DNA of 64,000 bases, taken from assembly GCA_958296445.1 (NCBI GenBank), contig OY282565.1, positions 2,187,570 to 2,251,569 of the forward strand, given 5' to 3'. The notes under the pieces were generated by a model. The model did no database searches. It had not been told where the DNA came from and was given only the letters and a program-made list of their open reading frames with translations. This stretch comes from an uncultured Dehalococcoidia bacterium (GTDB lineage: Bacteria > Chloroflexota > Dehalococcoidia > Lucifugimonadales > UBA3495). The position numbers and the translations under genes are program-made. Below are positions 9,135 to 18,007 of the stretch, piece after piece (within the stretch, counting starts at the first letter, position 1; each line of letters opens with the position of its first letter).

Positions 9135-10559
9135 CCCACCCCACCCCCGCAAACAAAACCCCGTAACGGCCCACAACCCTACGCCCCGCCCCCAAAACCC
9201 CGTAGGGGCGCACAACCGTGCGCCCTGTCCCACCGCCAACAAAACCCACCCCCCCAACAAAATCCCGTAACGGCCCACACACCCCTACACCCCGCAACAA
9301 AACCCCGTAGGGGCGCACAGCCGTGCGCCCTGTCCCTGCCGCCGACACAACCCACCCCCCACAAAATCCCGTAACGGCCCACACCCCTACGCCCCGCCCC
9401 CACCAACACAACCCCAACCGCAACCAAAATTCTCCAAACCAGAATCCCCCCCATCCGGTAAATCCTTTAATCCTGAAAATCCTGATTCAGACAAAACGCC
9501 AAATCACCACCGCCGCCCGCCACCCCAGCCGTCCGTCACTCCAAGCAAGCCGCCCGCCACTCCACCCCAGCCGCCTGTCATTCTGAGCAAAGCGAAGAAT
9601 CCCACCTCGGCCAACGACCTCCTACCCCTGCCAAGAACGCAAAAAGCAATCCCGCAATCCCATCAAACCAGAATCCCCCCATCCGGTAAATCCTTTAATC
9701 CCGAAAATCCTAATTCAGACAAAACGCCAAACCACCACCACCGCCCGCCACCCCAGCCGCCCGTCACTCCAAGCAAGCCGCCCGTCATCCCAACCAAACC
9801 CCTGTCATTCTGAGCAAAGCGAAGAATCCCACCTCGGCCAACGACACCCCACCCCCGCCAAGAACGCCAAAAAGCAATCCCACAATTCCATCAAACCAGC
9901 ATTCCCCATCCCGCAAATCCTAATTCAGACAAAACGCCAAATCACCACCACCGCCCGTCACCCCAGCCGTCCGTCATTCCAACCAAACCGCCCGCCAACC
10001 CTGCCAACACAACGCAATTCCAACCCGCCAAATGTCGCCACCCCACAAAAAACCCGTAGAAACCCCCGTAGGGGCGCACAGCCGTGCGCCCTGTCCCACC
10101 GCCAACAAAACCCAACCGCAACCAGAATCCCTCCATCCAGCAAATCTCTTTAATCCTGAAAACCCTGATTCAGACAAAACGCCAAATCAACACCGCCGCC
10201 CGCCACTCCAAGCAAGCCGCTCGCCACCCCAGCCGCCCGTCATCCCAACCAAATCCCTGTCATTCTGAGCAAAGCGAAGAATCCCACCTTGGCCGACGAC
10301 ACCCTACCCCCGCCAAGAACGCCAAAAAGCAATCCCGAAAATCCTGATTCAGACAAAACGCCAAATCAACACCACCGCCCGCCACCCCAGCCGCCTGTCA
10401 TTCTGAGCAAAGCGAAGAATCCCACCTCGGGCCAACGACACCCTACCCCCGCCAAGAACGCCAAAAAGCAATCCCGCAAATCCCGAAAACCCTAATTCAG
10501 ACAAAATCCCCAACCCCCACCCCATCCGCCCCCCCATGCAATCTAATGACACCACCCCC
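9135..10559. repeat. 1.4 kb repeat-filled intergenic region
   Basis: No plausible gene. Three dispersed families alternate: the GGGCGCAC palindrome (about 9205, 9310, 10070); family B, GTCATTCTGAGCAAAGCGAA followed by GAATCCCACCT (about 9576, 9807, 10259, 10398); and family C, GAAAATCCTGATTCAGACAA (about 9475, 9705, 9920, 10160, 10338, 10490). A composite of B, C and a CCACCCCAGCCGCCCGTCA-like spacer recurs about five times with a period near 230 bp, so the block grew by tandem duplication. Confidence 0.8.
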
Positions 10560-10589
10560 TTGCCAACCCCGAAAACCACTCCCTACAAT
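10560..10589 (+). promoter_or_regulatory. Conserved promoter, copy A
   Basis: TTGCCA (10560-10565), 18-bp spacer, TACAAT (10584-10589). The spacer and the preceding TGATGACACC-like box are nearly identical to those at 45445-45474 and 45926-45955. Copies A and B precede related small genes. Confidence 0.6.
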
Positions 10590-10737
10590 AATAACCAAAC
10601 CCAACGCCGCCCCCTAAATCCCCGCAAACCACCAACGCCCCCAACCCCCAAAAATCCCGCCCCAAAAAACGGATGGAAACGGCGGGAAATGGCGGCAAAA
10701 CCAAAAAAATCACCCGACAAACCAAAGGAGCCAACTA

Positions 10738-11073
10738 ATGTCCCTAACCCAAATCCGAAACCAAATCAACGCCCTACGCCGCAAATTCGCCTTCCCCCTA
10801 ATCGTCCTGCGCCTCCGCCGCATCGCCGACAAATTCTGCGACGAATGGGCCGACGCCCAAGACCACCGCAAACCCACCCCCGCCCCCCTAACCCTCGCCC
10901 GTCAACTAATCAAAAACAACCTCCGCCTCCACAACTTCAGCTCAATGCTCCACTACCTAGAACGCTGCCGCAACACCAAAACCAAACCCCAAACCCACGA
11001 AATAATCACCTGGATACTACCCAACCCAGCCCACAAACCCACCATCCAAGCCATACTATGCGCCAACTTCTAA
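10738..11073 (+). CDS. Small orphan protein, paralogue of the gene at 46196
   Basis: 111 residues, ATG at 10738 with AAAGGAG upstream. The family is not recognised. The first 30 residues (RNQINALRRKFAFPL then VLRLRRI) are almost identical to the 158-residue product at 46196-46672, and the similarity continues through CDEW, LHYLERCRNTKT and an ITWILPNPA motif. Both genes have the same type of promoter and a shared leader ending GGCGGGAAATGGCGGCAAAA. The predicted protein is basic and helical with no membrane segment. It is 119 bp upstream of recG on the same strand. Conservation between copies supports real coding. Confidence 0.75.
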   Translation: MSLTQIRNQINALRRKFAFPLIVLRLRRIADKFCDEWADAQDHRKPTPAPLTLARQLIKNNLRLHNFSSMLHYLERCRNTKTKPQTHEIITWILPNPAHKPTIQAILCANF

Positions 11074-11192
11074 CCTAACAAATCCCCCAAATCCCGAAAC
11101 CCCCAATTCACACAACCCAACCAAACCATCTGTCATACTAAGCAAAACAACCAACCCCCGCCAGAACAACCCGGCCGCAGGAAAATCACCCG

Positions 11193-13742
11193 GTGACAAA
11201 CCAAAAACAAAACACCCCCAAATGGGCCGACGCCCTAGCCAAAATCCTAGCCGCCGAATCCCGCCGCGGCCACGACAACCGCGCCGTAATCGGCGGCCTA
11301 GACAAATCCCGCCAGCGCTGGCAAGCCGAAATGACCGCCCGCGCCGCCCAATCCCCCGACGCCCCCTTCCTCCTAAACCAAAACTACGCCGAAATGCCCC
11401 CCGAACAACGCGCCGCCTGGGTATCCCAATGGCTACAACTACTCAACAGCGATGCCCCCCAACCAACCGCGCCATCCCCCCAACCCGCCAGCCCCGAGCC
11501 CGTCGAACCACGCCCCGGCAGAGCAGCCCCCCGCGGCCTGCCCCAACCCCGCCCAGCCTACGGCGCCCCCCCCGCCGGCCAGAGCGTTGACGACCCCGCA
11601 GCCCACCTAAAAGGCGTTGACCCCAAAACCGCCGAGCGGCTAGAGCGGCTAGACGTCGCCACCGTGCGCGACCTGCTCCACCTGTTCCCCCGCCGCCACG
11701 ACGACTATTCCGCCATCCTGAAAGTAGCCGAAGTCACCCCCGGCCAAGAATGCACCGTAGTCGCCCAAGTATGGGAATCCCGGGTAGTCGCGCAAGGAAC
11801 CAAAGGACGCCGCAAAGACACCGAAGCCGTCCTGGGCGACGAAACCGGCAACATCCGCGCCATCTGGTTCGGCCAGCAATACATCGCCCGCACCCTCAAA
11901 CCCGGCAGCCGCGTCGCCATCAGCGGCAAGGCCGAAGTCTTCCGCGGCCAGCCCGTATTCAACTCCCCCGCCGCCTACCCCGCCGAATCCGAACCCGCCA
12001 ACATCCACACCGCTCGCCTAGTTCCCGTCTACCCCCTAACCGAGGGGCTACGAATGGCCGCCCTGCGAAACCTCACCTGGCAGGCCCTGCAAAACTGGCT
12101 CGGCGGCGTAGACGAAACCCTGCCCCCCGCCGACCGGGAAGGCCGAATGTCCCTCCAAGAAGCGATTTTCCAGGCCCACTACCCCGACAACCCCGAAGTA
12201 TGGCAGGCCGCCCGTTCCCGCCTGGCCTTCGACGAACTGCTCACCCTGCAACTGGCGATGCACTCCCGCCGCCGCGACGCCCAAGCCGAAATCCGCGGCG
12301 TCGCCGTACCCCAACCCGAGCCCGGTTCGGAAAAAGACGTCGCCGGCCGTTTCCTCCGCTCCCTCCCCTTCGACCTCACCGCAGCCCAAACCCGCTGCAT
12401 CGCCGAAATCGCCGCAGATATGGCCCAGCCCGTCCCCCCGATGAACCGCCTGCTCCAGGGCGAAGTAGGCAGCGGCAAAACCGTCGTCGCCCTAGCCGCC
12501 CTGCTCTCAACCGCCGCCGCCGGATTCCAGGGCGCCCTAATGGCCCCCACCGAAGTCCTCGCCGAACAGCATTTCCGCTCCACCTCCCGCCTGCTCGAAA
12601 ACCGCCCCCGCCAGATGGACGGCGAACACCTGATTTCCCTCTCCCTAGACGGCATGGAACGAGACGGCATGGAACGCCCCCTCTCCATCGCCCTGCTAAC
12701 CGGCAGCGTCCGAGCGCGGGAAAAACGGATGATAACCGCTATGGCCGCCGACGGCGCCCTAGACCTGATCTTTGGCACCCAGGCCCTCATTCAAGACAGC
12801 GTATCCCTGCCCAACCTAGCCCTAGCCATCGCCGACGAACAGCACCGTTTCGGCGTAATGCAGCGTTCCGCCCTCCGCCGCCGCGGCGGCGAAAACCCCC
12901 ACACCCTAATAATGTCCGCCACCCCCATCCCCCGCACCCTGTCCCTAACCCTCTACAGCGACCTAGACATATCCACCATTGACCAACTCCCCGCCGGACG
13001 CCAAAAAGTGAACACCCGCCTAGTAGCCCCCGAAAAACGCAACGCCGCCTACGACTTCGTCCGCAAACAGGTACAGGCCGGCCGCCAAGCCTTCGTAATC
13101 TGCCCCCTAATTGACGAATCCGCCAGCATCGAAGCCAAAGCCGCCACCGAGGAATACGACCGCCTTTCCCGCCAAGTCTTCCCCGACCTGCGCGTCGGCC
13201 TCCTCCACGGGCGAATGACCCCCCGCGACAAAGACGGCATCCTACGCCGCTTCAGCGACGGCGGCCTAGACGTCCTAGTATCCACCGCAGTCGTCGAAGT
13301 AGGCATAGACGTCCCCAACGCCACCATAATGCTAATCGAAGGCGCAGAACGCTTCGGCCTAGCCCAACTCCACCAGTTCCGCGGACGAGTAGGCCGCGGC
13401 CAGCATAAAAGCTACTGCCTCCTCCTCCCCTCCGAAACCGAAACCGGCGTAGGCCACGCCGCCAAAGAAAGACTCTCAGCCCTAACCGAAACCCACGACG
13501 GCTTCCGCCTAGCCGAAATAGACCTCGAAATCCGCGGCCCCGGCGACTTCTTCGGCACCCGACAAAGCGGCCTCCCCGCCCTACAAATGGCCCGCCTCTC
13601 CGACCGCAACCTACTAGAATCCGCCCGCAACCTAGCCACCCGCATAACCGCCCAAGACCCCGACCTAACCACCCCCCAATACGCCCCCCTATCCGCCCAA
13701 GTAACCCGCTTCACCACCCGCTCCAACCCCCCATCCCCGTAG
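11193..13742 (+). CDS. recG: ATP-dependent DNA helicase RecG
   Basis: 849 residues, GTG start with AGGAAAA upstream. After an unusual N-terminal extension of about 130 residues (low-complexity Pro-rich stretch at about 90-130) come the wedge/OB domain (about 160-290), Walker A GEVGSGKT (423-430), DEQH box (548-551), MSATPIPRTL, and the C-terminal motif QFRGRVGRG. RecG remodels stalled forks and Holliday junctions. The extension makes it longer than the E. coli protein. Its TAG stop lies inside the dispersed repeat CGTAGGGGCGCAC, so the repeat supplies the end of the gene. Confidence 0.96.
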   Translation: MTNQKQNTPKWADALAKILAAESRRGHDNRAVIGGLDKSRQRWQAEMTARAAQSPDAPFLLNQNYAEMPPEQRAAWVSQWLQLLNSDAPQPTAPSPQPASPEPVEPRPGRAAPRGLPQPRPAYGAPPAGQSVDDPAAHLKGVDPKTAERLERLDVATVRDLLHLFPRRHDDYSAILKVAEVTPGQECTVVAQVWESRVVAQGTKGRRKDTEAVLGDETGNIRAIWFGQQYIARTLKPGSRVAISGKAEVFRGQPVFNSPAAYPAESEPANIHTARLVPVYPLTEGLRMAALRNLTWQALQNWLGGVDETLPPADREGRMSLQEAIFQAHYPDNPEVWQAARSRLAFDELLTLQLAMHSRRRDAQAEIRGVAVPQPEPGSEKDVAGRFLRSLPFDLTAAQTRCIAEIAADMAQPVPPMNRLLQGEVGSGKTVVALAALLSTAAAGFQGALMAPTEVLAEQHFRSTSRLLENRPRQMDGEHLISLSLDGMERDGMERPLSIALLTGSVRAREKRMITAMAADGALDLIFGTQALIQDSVSLPNLALAIADEQHRFGVMQRSALRRRGGENPHTLIMSATPIPRTLSLTLYSDLDISTIDQLPAGRQKVNTRLVAPEKRNAAYDFVRKQVQAGRQAFVICPLIDESASIEAKAATEEYDRLSRQVFPDLRVGLLHGRMTPRDKDGILRRFSDGGLDVLVSTAVVEVGIDVPNATIMLIEGAERFGLAQLHQFRGRVGRGQHKSYCLLLPSETETGVGHAAKERLSALTETHDGFRLAEIDLEIRGPGDFFGTRQSGLPALQMARLSDRNLLESARNLATRITAQDPDLTTPQYAPLSAQVTRFTTRSNPPSP

Positions 13743-14231
13743 GGGCGCACAGCCGTGCGCCCTATCACCGCATCAAACACCCAACGCCTACCCCCAGCAC
13801 CTTAAAAACAACATCCCCCCGCAGGGGCGCACAACCATCCGCCCGTTCCACCCCACCCCCAACCCCCACCCCGGCGCCTTAAAAACGCCATCCCCCCAAA
13901 AACGTAGGGGTGCACAGCCGTGCGCCCTATCACCGCATCAACCAACCCTCCCACGCCCCAAACCCACCCCAGCACCTTAAAAAACAACATCCCCCCGTAG
14001 GGGCGCACAACCATCCGCCCGTTCCACCCCATCAACCAACCCTCCCACGCCCCAACCCCCACCCCGGCGCCTTAAAAACACCATCCCCCCAAAACGTAGG
14101 GGCGCACAGCCGTGCGCCCGTTCCACCGCATCAACCAACCACTCCCACGCCCCAAACCCAACGACTACCCCAGCACCTTAAAAACGCCATCCCCCCAAAA
14201 CGTAGGGGCGCACAACCCTGCACCCTTTCAC
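13743..14231. repeat. Tandem satellite containing the 3' end of the regulator gene
   Basis: About five copies of a roughly 95-105-bp unit. Each unit has GGCGCCTTAAA, a run of CATCCCCCC, the GTAGGGGCGCAC palindrome, a CACCGCATCAACCAACC stretch and CTCCCACGCCCCAA. The element CCCCGGCGCCTTAAA equals the last codons plus stop of the neighbouring regulator gene, so the array appears to have grown from that 3' end. Confidence 0.75.
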
Positions 14232-14897
14232 CTACCCCGGCGCCTTAAACCGATACCCCACATTCCAGATAGTCTCAATAAACGACCGCCCCGGCGATTC
14301 AACCTTGGAGCGCAGCCGCCGCACATGAACATCCACCGTCCGCGTCCCGCCCAGATAGTCATAACCCCAAACCTGGCTCAACAGCGCCTCCCGCGTATAC
14401 ACCCTACCCGGATTCGACGCCAGCAACGCCAGCAATTGAAACTCCTTATACGTAAGCGTAACCCGCCGCCCCGCCGACGACACCTCATACCGCTCCAAGT
14501 CAATGCTAAGATCCCCCACCGACAGCGTTTGCGACCCGGCCGGCCCCTTGACCCGATAAACCGCCTGCATCACCCGCAACAACAGCTCATCATCCGGCGC
14601 CGGGCAGATCAGCAACTCATCGGGATTCAGCGCCGGGTCATACCGCCCCACCGCATCCCGCGGAATAGCCGCCAGCGCCGGCAGCTTCCGCCCCCGGCAA
14701 TAGTCAACAACCCTTCGCGCCGCCGCCGTATCCAGCGACCCCAAATCCAGCAGCACCGCATCCAGCCCATCCCCGCTGCCGTCATCCAGCAAAAAATCGC
14801 CGTAGTCTTTAACCCGGCACTCCATCCCAACCCGCCCGGCCGACTCCGCCAACCCGCCCCAACCCCCATGACTGTTAAGCACTACAACCTTATACAA
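14232..14897 (-). CDS. PhoB/OmpR-type response regulator with atypical receiver
   Basis: About 221 residues from a proposed TTG at 14897; sequence further upstream is repeat-derived and not part of the protein. The C-terminal winged-helix domain is strong: LTYKEFQLLALLASNPGRV, TREALLSQVWGYD, TVDVHVRRLRSKVE, IETIWNVGYRF. The N-terminal half has a receiver-like fold: VVVLNSHGG, then DAVLLDLG with a possible phospho-acceptor Asp. The acidic pair normally at the end of strand 1 is missing (NSHGG there), so phosphorylation may not occur. No histidine kinase gene is nearby. Confidence 0.82.
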   Translation of the reverse strand: MYKVVVLNSHGGWGGLAESAGRVGMECRVKDYGDFLLDDGSGDGLDAVLLDLGSLDTAAARRVVDYCRGRKLPALAAIPRDAVGRYDPALNPDELLICPAPDDELLLRVMQAVYRVKGPAGSQTLSVGDLSIDLERYEVSSAGRRVTLTYKEFQLLALLASNPGRVYTREALLSQVWGYDYLGGTRTVDVHVRRLRSKVESPGRSFIETIWNVGYRFKAPG

Positions 14898-15574
14898 CTG
14901 CCTGCCCCAACCCTTACGACGCCCCCAAATCCCAACAACCCCCCAACGCGCCCGACTACCCCGCAGTATACCAAAACCCCCGCCCCCCCGTACCCGCCGC
15001 CACTTCCGCAGACGACTGCAAAACTGCTCCCGCCCCCTGTCGTTCTGAACAACCCCCCTGCCATCCTGAACAAACGCCCTGTCATTCTGAGCGCATCGAA
15101 GAATCCCCCTATCCTGAAAATCCTTTAATCCGGTAAATCCTGATTCAGACAATTACGCCAAGAACCGGAACCCCCCTGTCGTTCTGAACAAACACCCTGT
15201 CATCCTGAACAAACGCCCTGTCATTCTGAGCGCAGCGAAGAATCCCCCCCTATCCTGAAAATCCTTTAATCCGGTAAATCCTGATTCAGACAATTCCCCC
15301 AAGAACCGGAACCCCCCCGTCATCCTGAACAAACGCCCCGTCATCCTGAACAAACCCCTGCCATTCTGAGCGCAGCGAAGAATCTCCCCCTATCCTGAAA
15401 ATCCTTTAATCCGGTAAATCCTGATTCAGACAATTACGCCAAGAACCGGAACCCCCCTGTCGTTCTGAACAACCCCCCCGTCATCCTGAACAACCCCCTG
15501 TCATTCTGAGCGCAGCGAAGAATCTCCCCCTATCCTGAAAATCCTTTAATCCGGTAAATCCTGATTCAGACAAT
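14898..15574. repeat. Noncoding stretch with four tandem copies of a ~140-bp composite repeat
   Basis: From about 15060 to 15575 a unit recurs four times: CCTGTCATTCTGAGCGCAGC (family B variant), ATCCTTTAATCCGGTAAATC, CTGATTCAGACAATT (family C), then AAGAACCGGAACCCCCC and GTCGTTCTGAACAA. The period is about 140 bp with few changes. 14898-15050 is C-rich, with no gene seen. Confidence 0.85.
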
Positions 15575-15603
15575 TTGACGCCCCCCCAACAGCAAACTAT
15601 GAT
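15575..15603 (+). promoter_or_regulatory. Sigma-70-type promoter of the DUF1445 gene
   Basis: TTGACG (15575-15580), 17-bp spacer, TATGAT (15598-15603), 43 bp upstream of the ATG. The -35 directly abuts the last family C repeat. Confidence 0.7.
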
Positions 15604-15646
15604 GGAGAGCAACATCAAACCCACCGCCGGTTGACGGGAGACCCGA

Positions 15647-16441
15647 ATGACCGCTCAAACCATCGAATCCGCCGCCGCCGAAGCCCGCCAGCGCATCCGC
15701 TCCAACCATTGGCGCGGAGTAACATCAGGCGTAGCCCCCGGCCACGTCCAGGCCAACCTAGCCATCCTGCCCCGCGATTTAGCCTTCGACTTCCTCCTCT
15801 TCTGCCAGCGCAACCCCCGACCCTGCCCCCTGCTCGAAGTCATCGAAGCCGGCAGCATCGAGCCCGTCTTGACCGCCCCCGGCGCCGACATCCGCACCGA
15901 CGCCGCCGGATACCGCATCTATCGCAACGGCGAATTCACCGCCGAAGTGGACACCCTAGAAAACCACTGGCGCGATGATCTGGTCAGCTTCCTGCTAGGT
16001 TGCAGCTTCTCCTTTGAGACCGCAATGACCGACGCCGGCATCCCCCTCCGCCATCAAGAGCAAGCCAAAAACGTAGCAATGTACATCACCAGCATCCCCA
16101 CCGCCCCGGCCGGCGCCTTCTCCGGCCCGATGGTAGTCAGTATGCGCCCCATCAAGCGCGAGCAGGTAGTCCGGGCCGTGCAAGTCACCTCCCGCTTCCC
16201 CGCCACCCACGGCGCACCCGTACACATCGGCAGCCCCCGCGACATCGGCATCCCCAACCTAGACCACCCCGACTTCGGCGACCCCATAGAAATCAAACCC
16301 GACGAGGAACCCGTATTCTGGGCCTGCGGCGTAACCCCCCAAGCCGTAGCCCTAAGCTGCAAGCCCCCCCTAATGTTCACCCACGCCCCAGGCAAAATGT
16401 TCATAACCGACCGCCGCGACGCCGACTACGCCGTCCTCTAA
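15647..16441 (+). CDS. DUF1445 (YcsI-like) protein, first half of a D-glutamate cyclase pair
   Basis: 264 residues, ATG at 15647 with GGGAG upstream. Signatures are RSNHWRGVTSGVAPGHVQAN, FLLFCQRNPRPCPL, FLLGCSFSFETAM and CGVTPQAVAL, all typical of the DUF1445 'putative hydro-lyase' family at its usual length. In animals a DUF1445-like domain is fused to DUF4392 in D-glutamate cyclase, which makes 5-oxo-D-proline from D-glutamate. The next gene is DUF4392, so the two probably act together. The exact bacterial substrate is inference. Confidence 0.88.
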   Translation: MTAQTIESAAAEARQRIRSNHWRGVTSGVAPGHVQANLAILPRDLAFDFLLFCQRNPRPCPLLEVIEAGSIEPVLTAPGADIRTDAAGYRIYRNGEFTAEVDTLENHWRDDLVSFLLGCSFSFETAMTDAGIPLRHQEQAKNVAMYITSIPTAPAGAFSGPMVVSMRPIKREQVVRAVQVTSRFPATHGAPVHIGSPRDIGIPNLDHPDFGDPIEIKPDEEPVFWACGVTPQAVALSCKPPLMFTHAPGKMFITDRRDADYAVL

Positions 16442-16606
16442 TCCCCCACCCTATCAGAATCAGGATTTTCAGGATTAAAAGATTCACCGGATAGAAAAAT
16501 CCCGAAAATCCTCTAATCCCGAAAATCCTGATTCAGACAACCCCGAAAAATCCCGAAAATCCCTAAATCCTGAAAATCCTGATTCAGACAAAATCCCCAC
16601 CCCGCC
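16442..16606. repeat. Family C repeats between DUF1445 and DUF4392 genes
   Basis: One inverted and three or four direct copies of the CCTGAAAATCCTGATTCAGA type element separate the two D-glutamate-cyclase-like genes. Confidence 0.8.
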
Positions 16607-16618
16607 AGGAGGCGCCCC

Positions 16619-17485
16619 TTGCCGGAAACGATAGAGGACATAATCCTAGACCACGACAAGCGCGGAATGCTCGCCCTACGCCCCCACCTGCCCGCCGACT
16701 ACTGCCGGCAAGCCGCCCAATACGTCCTTGACCACCCCGGCCATACCCTGATAGCAACCGGCTTCTACGTCCTCATGGCCGACAAGCCCGAAACCGACGG
16801 CCCCCCCGGCGCCATCGCCATCGGCAGCGCCCTACAGGCCCTAGGCCGCACGGTCACCTACGTCACCGACGCCTGCACCGCCCCCGTGCTGCGCCCCTGG
16901 ACCAACGGCGCCGAAGTAATCGAATTCCCCGTAACCAACATCCAAGAAAGCAAACAACACGCCACGGCCCTACTAGAGCGGCTACAGCCCGCCCTGCTAA
17001 TCTCCATTGAACGCTGCGGGCGCAACCGCAACGACGCCTACCTCAATATGCGCGGCCGCGATATAACCCCCAAAACCGCCCGCGTGGATTACCTCTTCGA
17101 CGGCAGCACCCCGTCCGTAGGCATCGGCGACGGCGGCAACGAAATCGGTATGGGCAACCTGTCCGCCATCATCCCGTCCGTGGACACCTTGCCCGACGAC
17201 CCCGCCATCGCCCAAGTTGACCGCCTGATTATCGCCAGCGTCTCCAACTGGGGCGGCTACGGCCTAGTCGCCGCCCTATCCCGCCTGACCAGCCGCAGCC
17301 TCCTGCCCACCGCCGCCAATGAAACCCTTATGGTGCGCGAAATGGTGGCAGCCGGAGCGGTGGACGGCACCACCGGCGACGCCGTGCCTACCGTAGACAA
17401 CTTCTCGATGGACGAAAACGGGGCCTTGCTGGCCCGCCTGCATCATTTCTGCGAACCGGGCCCGTCCGGCAACGGGCAGAACTGA
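16619..17485 (+). CDS. DUF4392 protein, second half of a D-glutamate cyclase pair
   Basis: 288 residues, TTG start at 16619 with a perfect AGGAGG at 16607-16612. Recognisable DUF4392 features are ATGFYVLMADKPETDGPPGA near residue 45, then SIERCGRNRNDAYLNMRG, VGIGDGGNEIGMGNL and SNWGGYGLVAALS. This is the catalytic-type C-terminal domain of animal D-glutamate cyclase. It directly follows the DUF1445 gene on the same strand, separated by 177 bp of repeats. The two are likely co-functional; D-glutamate clearance is inferred. Confidence 0.88.
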   Translation: MPETIEDIILDHDKRGMLALRPHLPADYCRQAAQYVLDHPGHTLIATGFYVLMADKPETDGPPGAIAIGSALQALGRTVTYVTDACTAPVLRPWTNGAEVIEFPVTNIQESKQHATALLERLQPALLISIERCGRNRNDAYLNMRGRDITPKTARVDYLFDGSTPSVGIGDGGNEIGMGNLSAIIPSVDTLPDDPAIAQVDRLIIASVSNWGGYGLVAALSRLTSRSLLPTAANETLMVREMVAAGAVDGTTGDAVPTVDNFSMDENGALLARLHHFCEPGPSGNGQN

Positions 17486-17490
17486 CCGCC

Positions 17491-17958
17491 TTGAGCCCCG
17501 CCCTGAAAAATACGGCGGCCCAATCTCTGGCTTTGTCAGCCTTAACCCTGCTGGCCGTCGCCGCCCTGCTGCTGCCCTCCCTTGGCCCGTTGCTCGACCA
17601 TCACTTCGCCGAGCGCCACCCGGCCCACGGCCATCTCTACCTCGGCAGCCCATCCCCGGAACATACCCACCCCTTCCGCCATTCCCATACCCACCACGAC
17701 GCCCACTATGCTGCCCACTACAATGCAATGTACGCCCCCGCTCCCAACGATTACGCCCCATCCCCCGGCGATATTGTTTTTTTCGCCCCCACCAGCAACG
17801 GCGGCTTGAGCCACGCCAGCCCCAACATCGCCGCCCCCCCGTCAACGCCCGCGCCGCGATTCAACGACGCCGCCCCCCCGCTCTACGCCGACGCCGCCCC
17901 CGCCGCCGTCCTGCGCGGCCTAACCGTCGCCCCCCCGCGCCAGCCCCCCAAGTCATAG
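17491..17958 (+). CDS. Exported histidine-rich small protein
   Basis: 155 residues from a TTG that starts 5 bp after the DUF4392 stop. An N-terminal hydrophobic helix (LALSALTLLAVAALLLPSLG) could be a signal or anchor. It is followed by a His-rich stretch (about residues 37-80: HHFAERHPAHGH, HTHPFRHSHTHHDAHY). The C-terminal half is Pro/Ala rich. The family is not recognised. Such clusters bind copper or zinc, and the gene lies upstream of a CopC-CopD fusion, so metal handling outside the membrane is a fair guess. No Shine-Dalgarno is obvious; coupling to the preceding gene is possible. Confidence 0.6.
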   Translation: MSPALKNTAAQSLALSALTLLAVAALLLPSLGPLLDHHFAERHPAHGHLYLGSPSPEHTHPFRHSHTHHDAHYAAHYNAMYAPAPNDYAPSPGDIVFFAPTSNGGLSHASPNIAAPPSTPAPRFNDAAPPLYADAAPAAVLRGLTVAPPRQPPKS

Positions 17959-18007
17959 CTCCTTTCCCCATTCGCCAAAAGGTGATTTCCGCGATTAAGG
18001 AGTGTTT

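Noticed and set aside
8851..9423. 190-codon minus-strand Gly/Arg-rich frame
   Set aside because: Shadow of the DegV gene and palindromic repeats.
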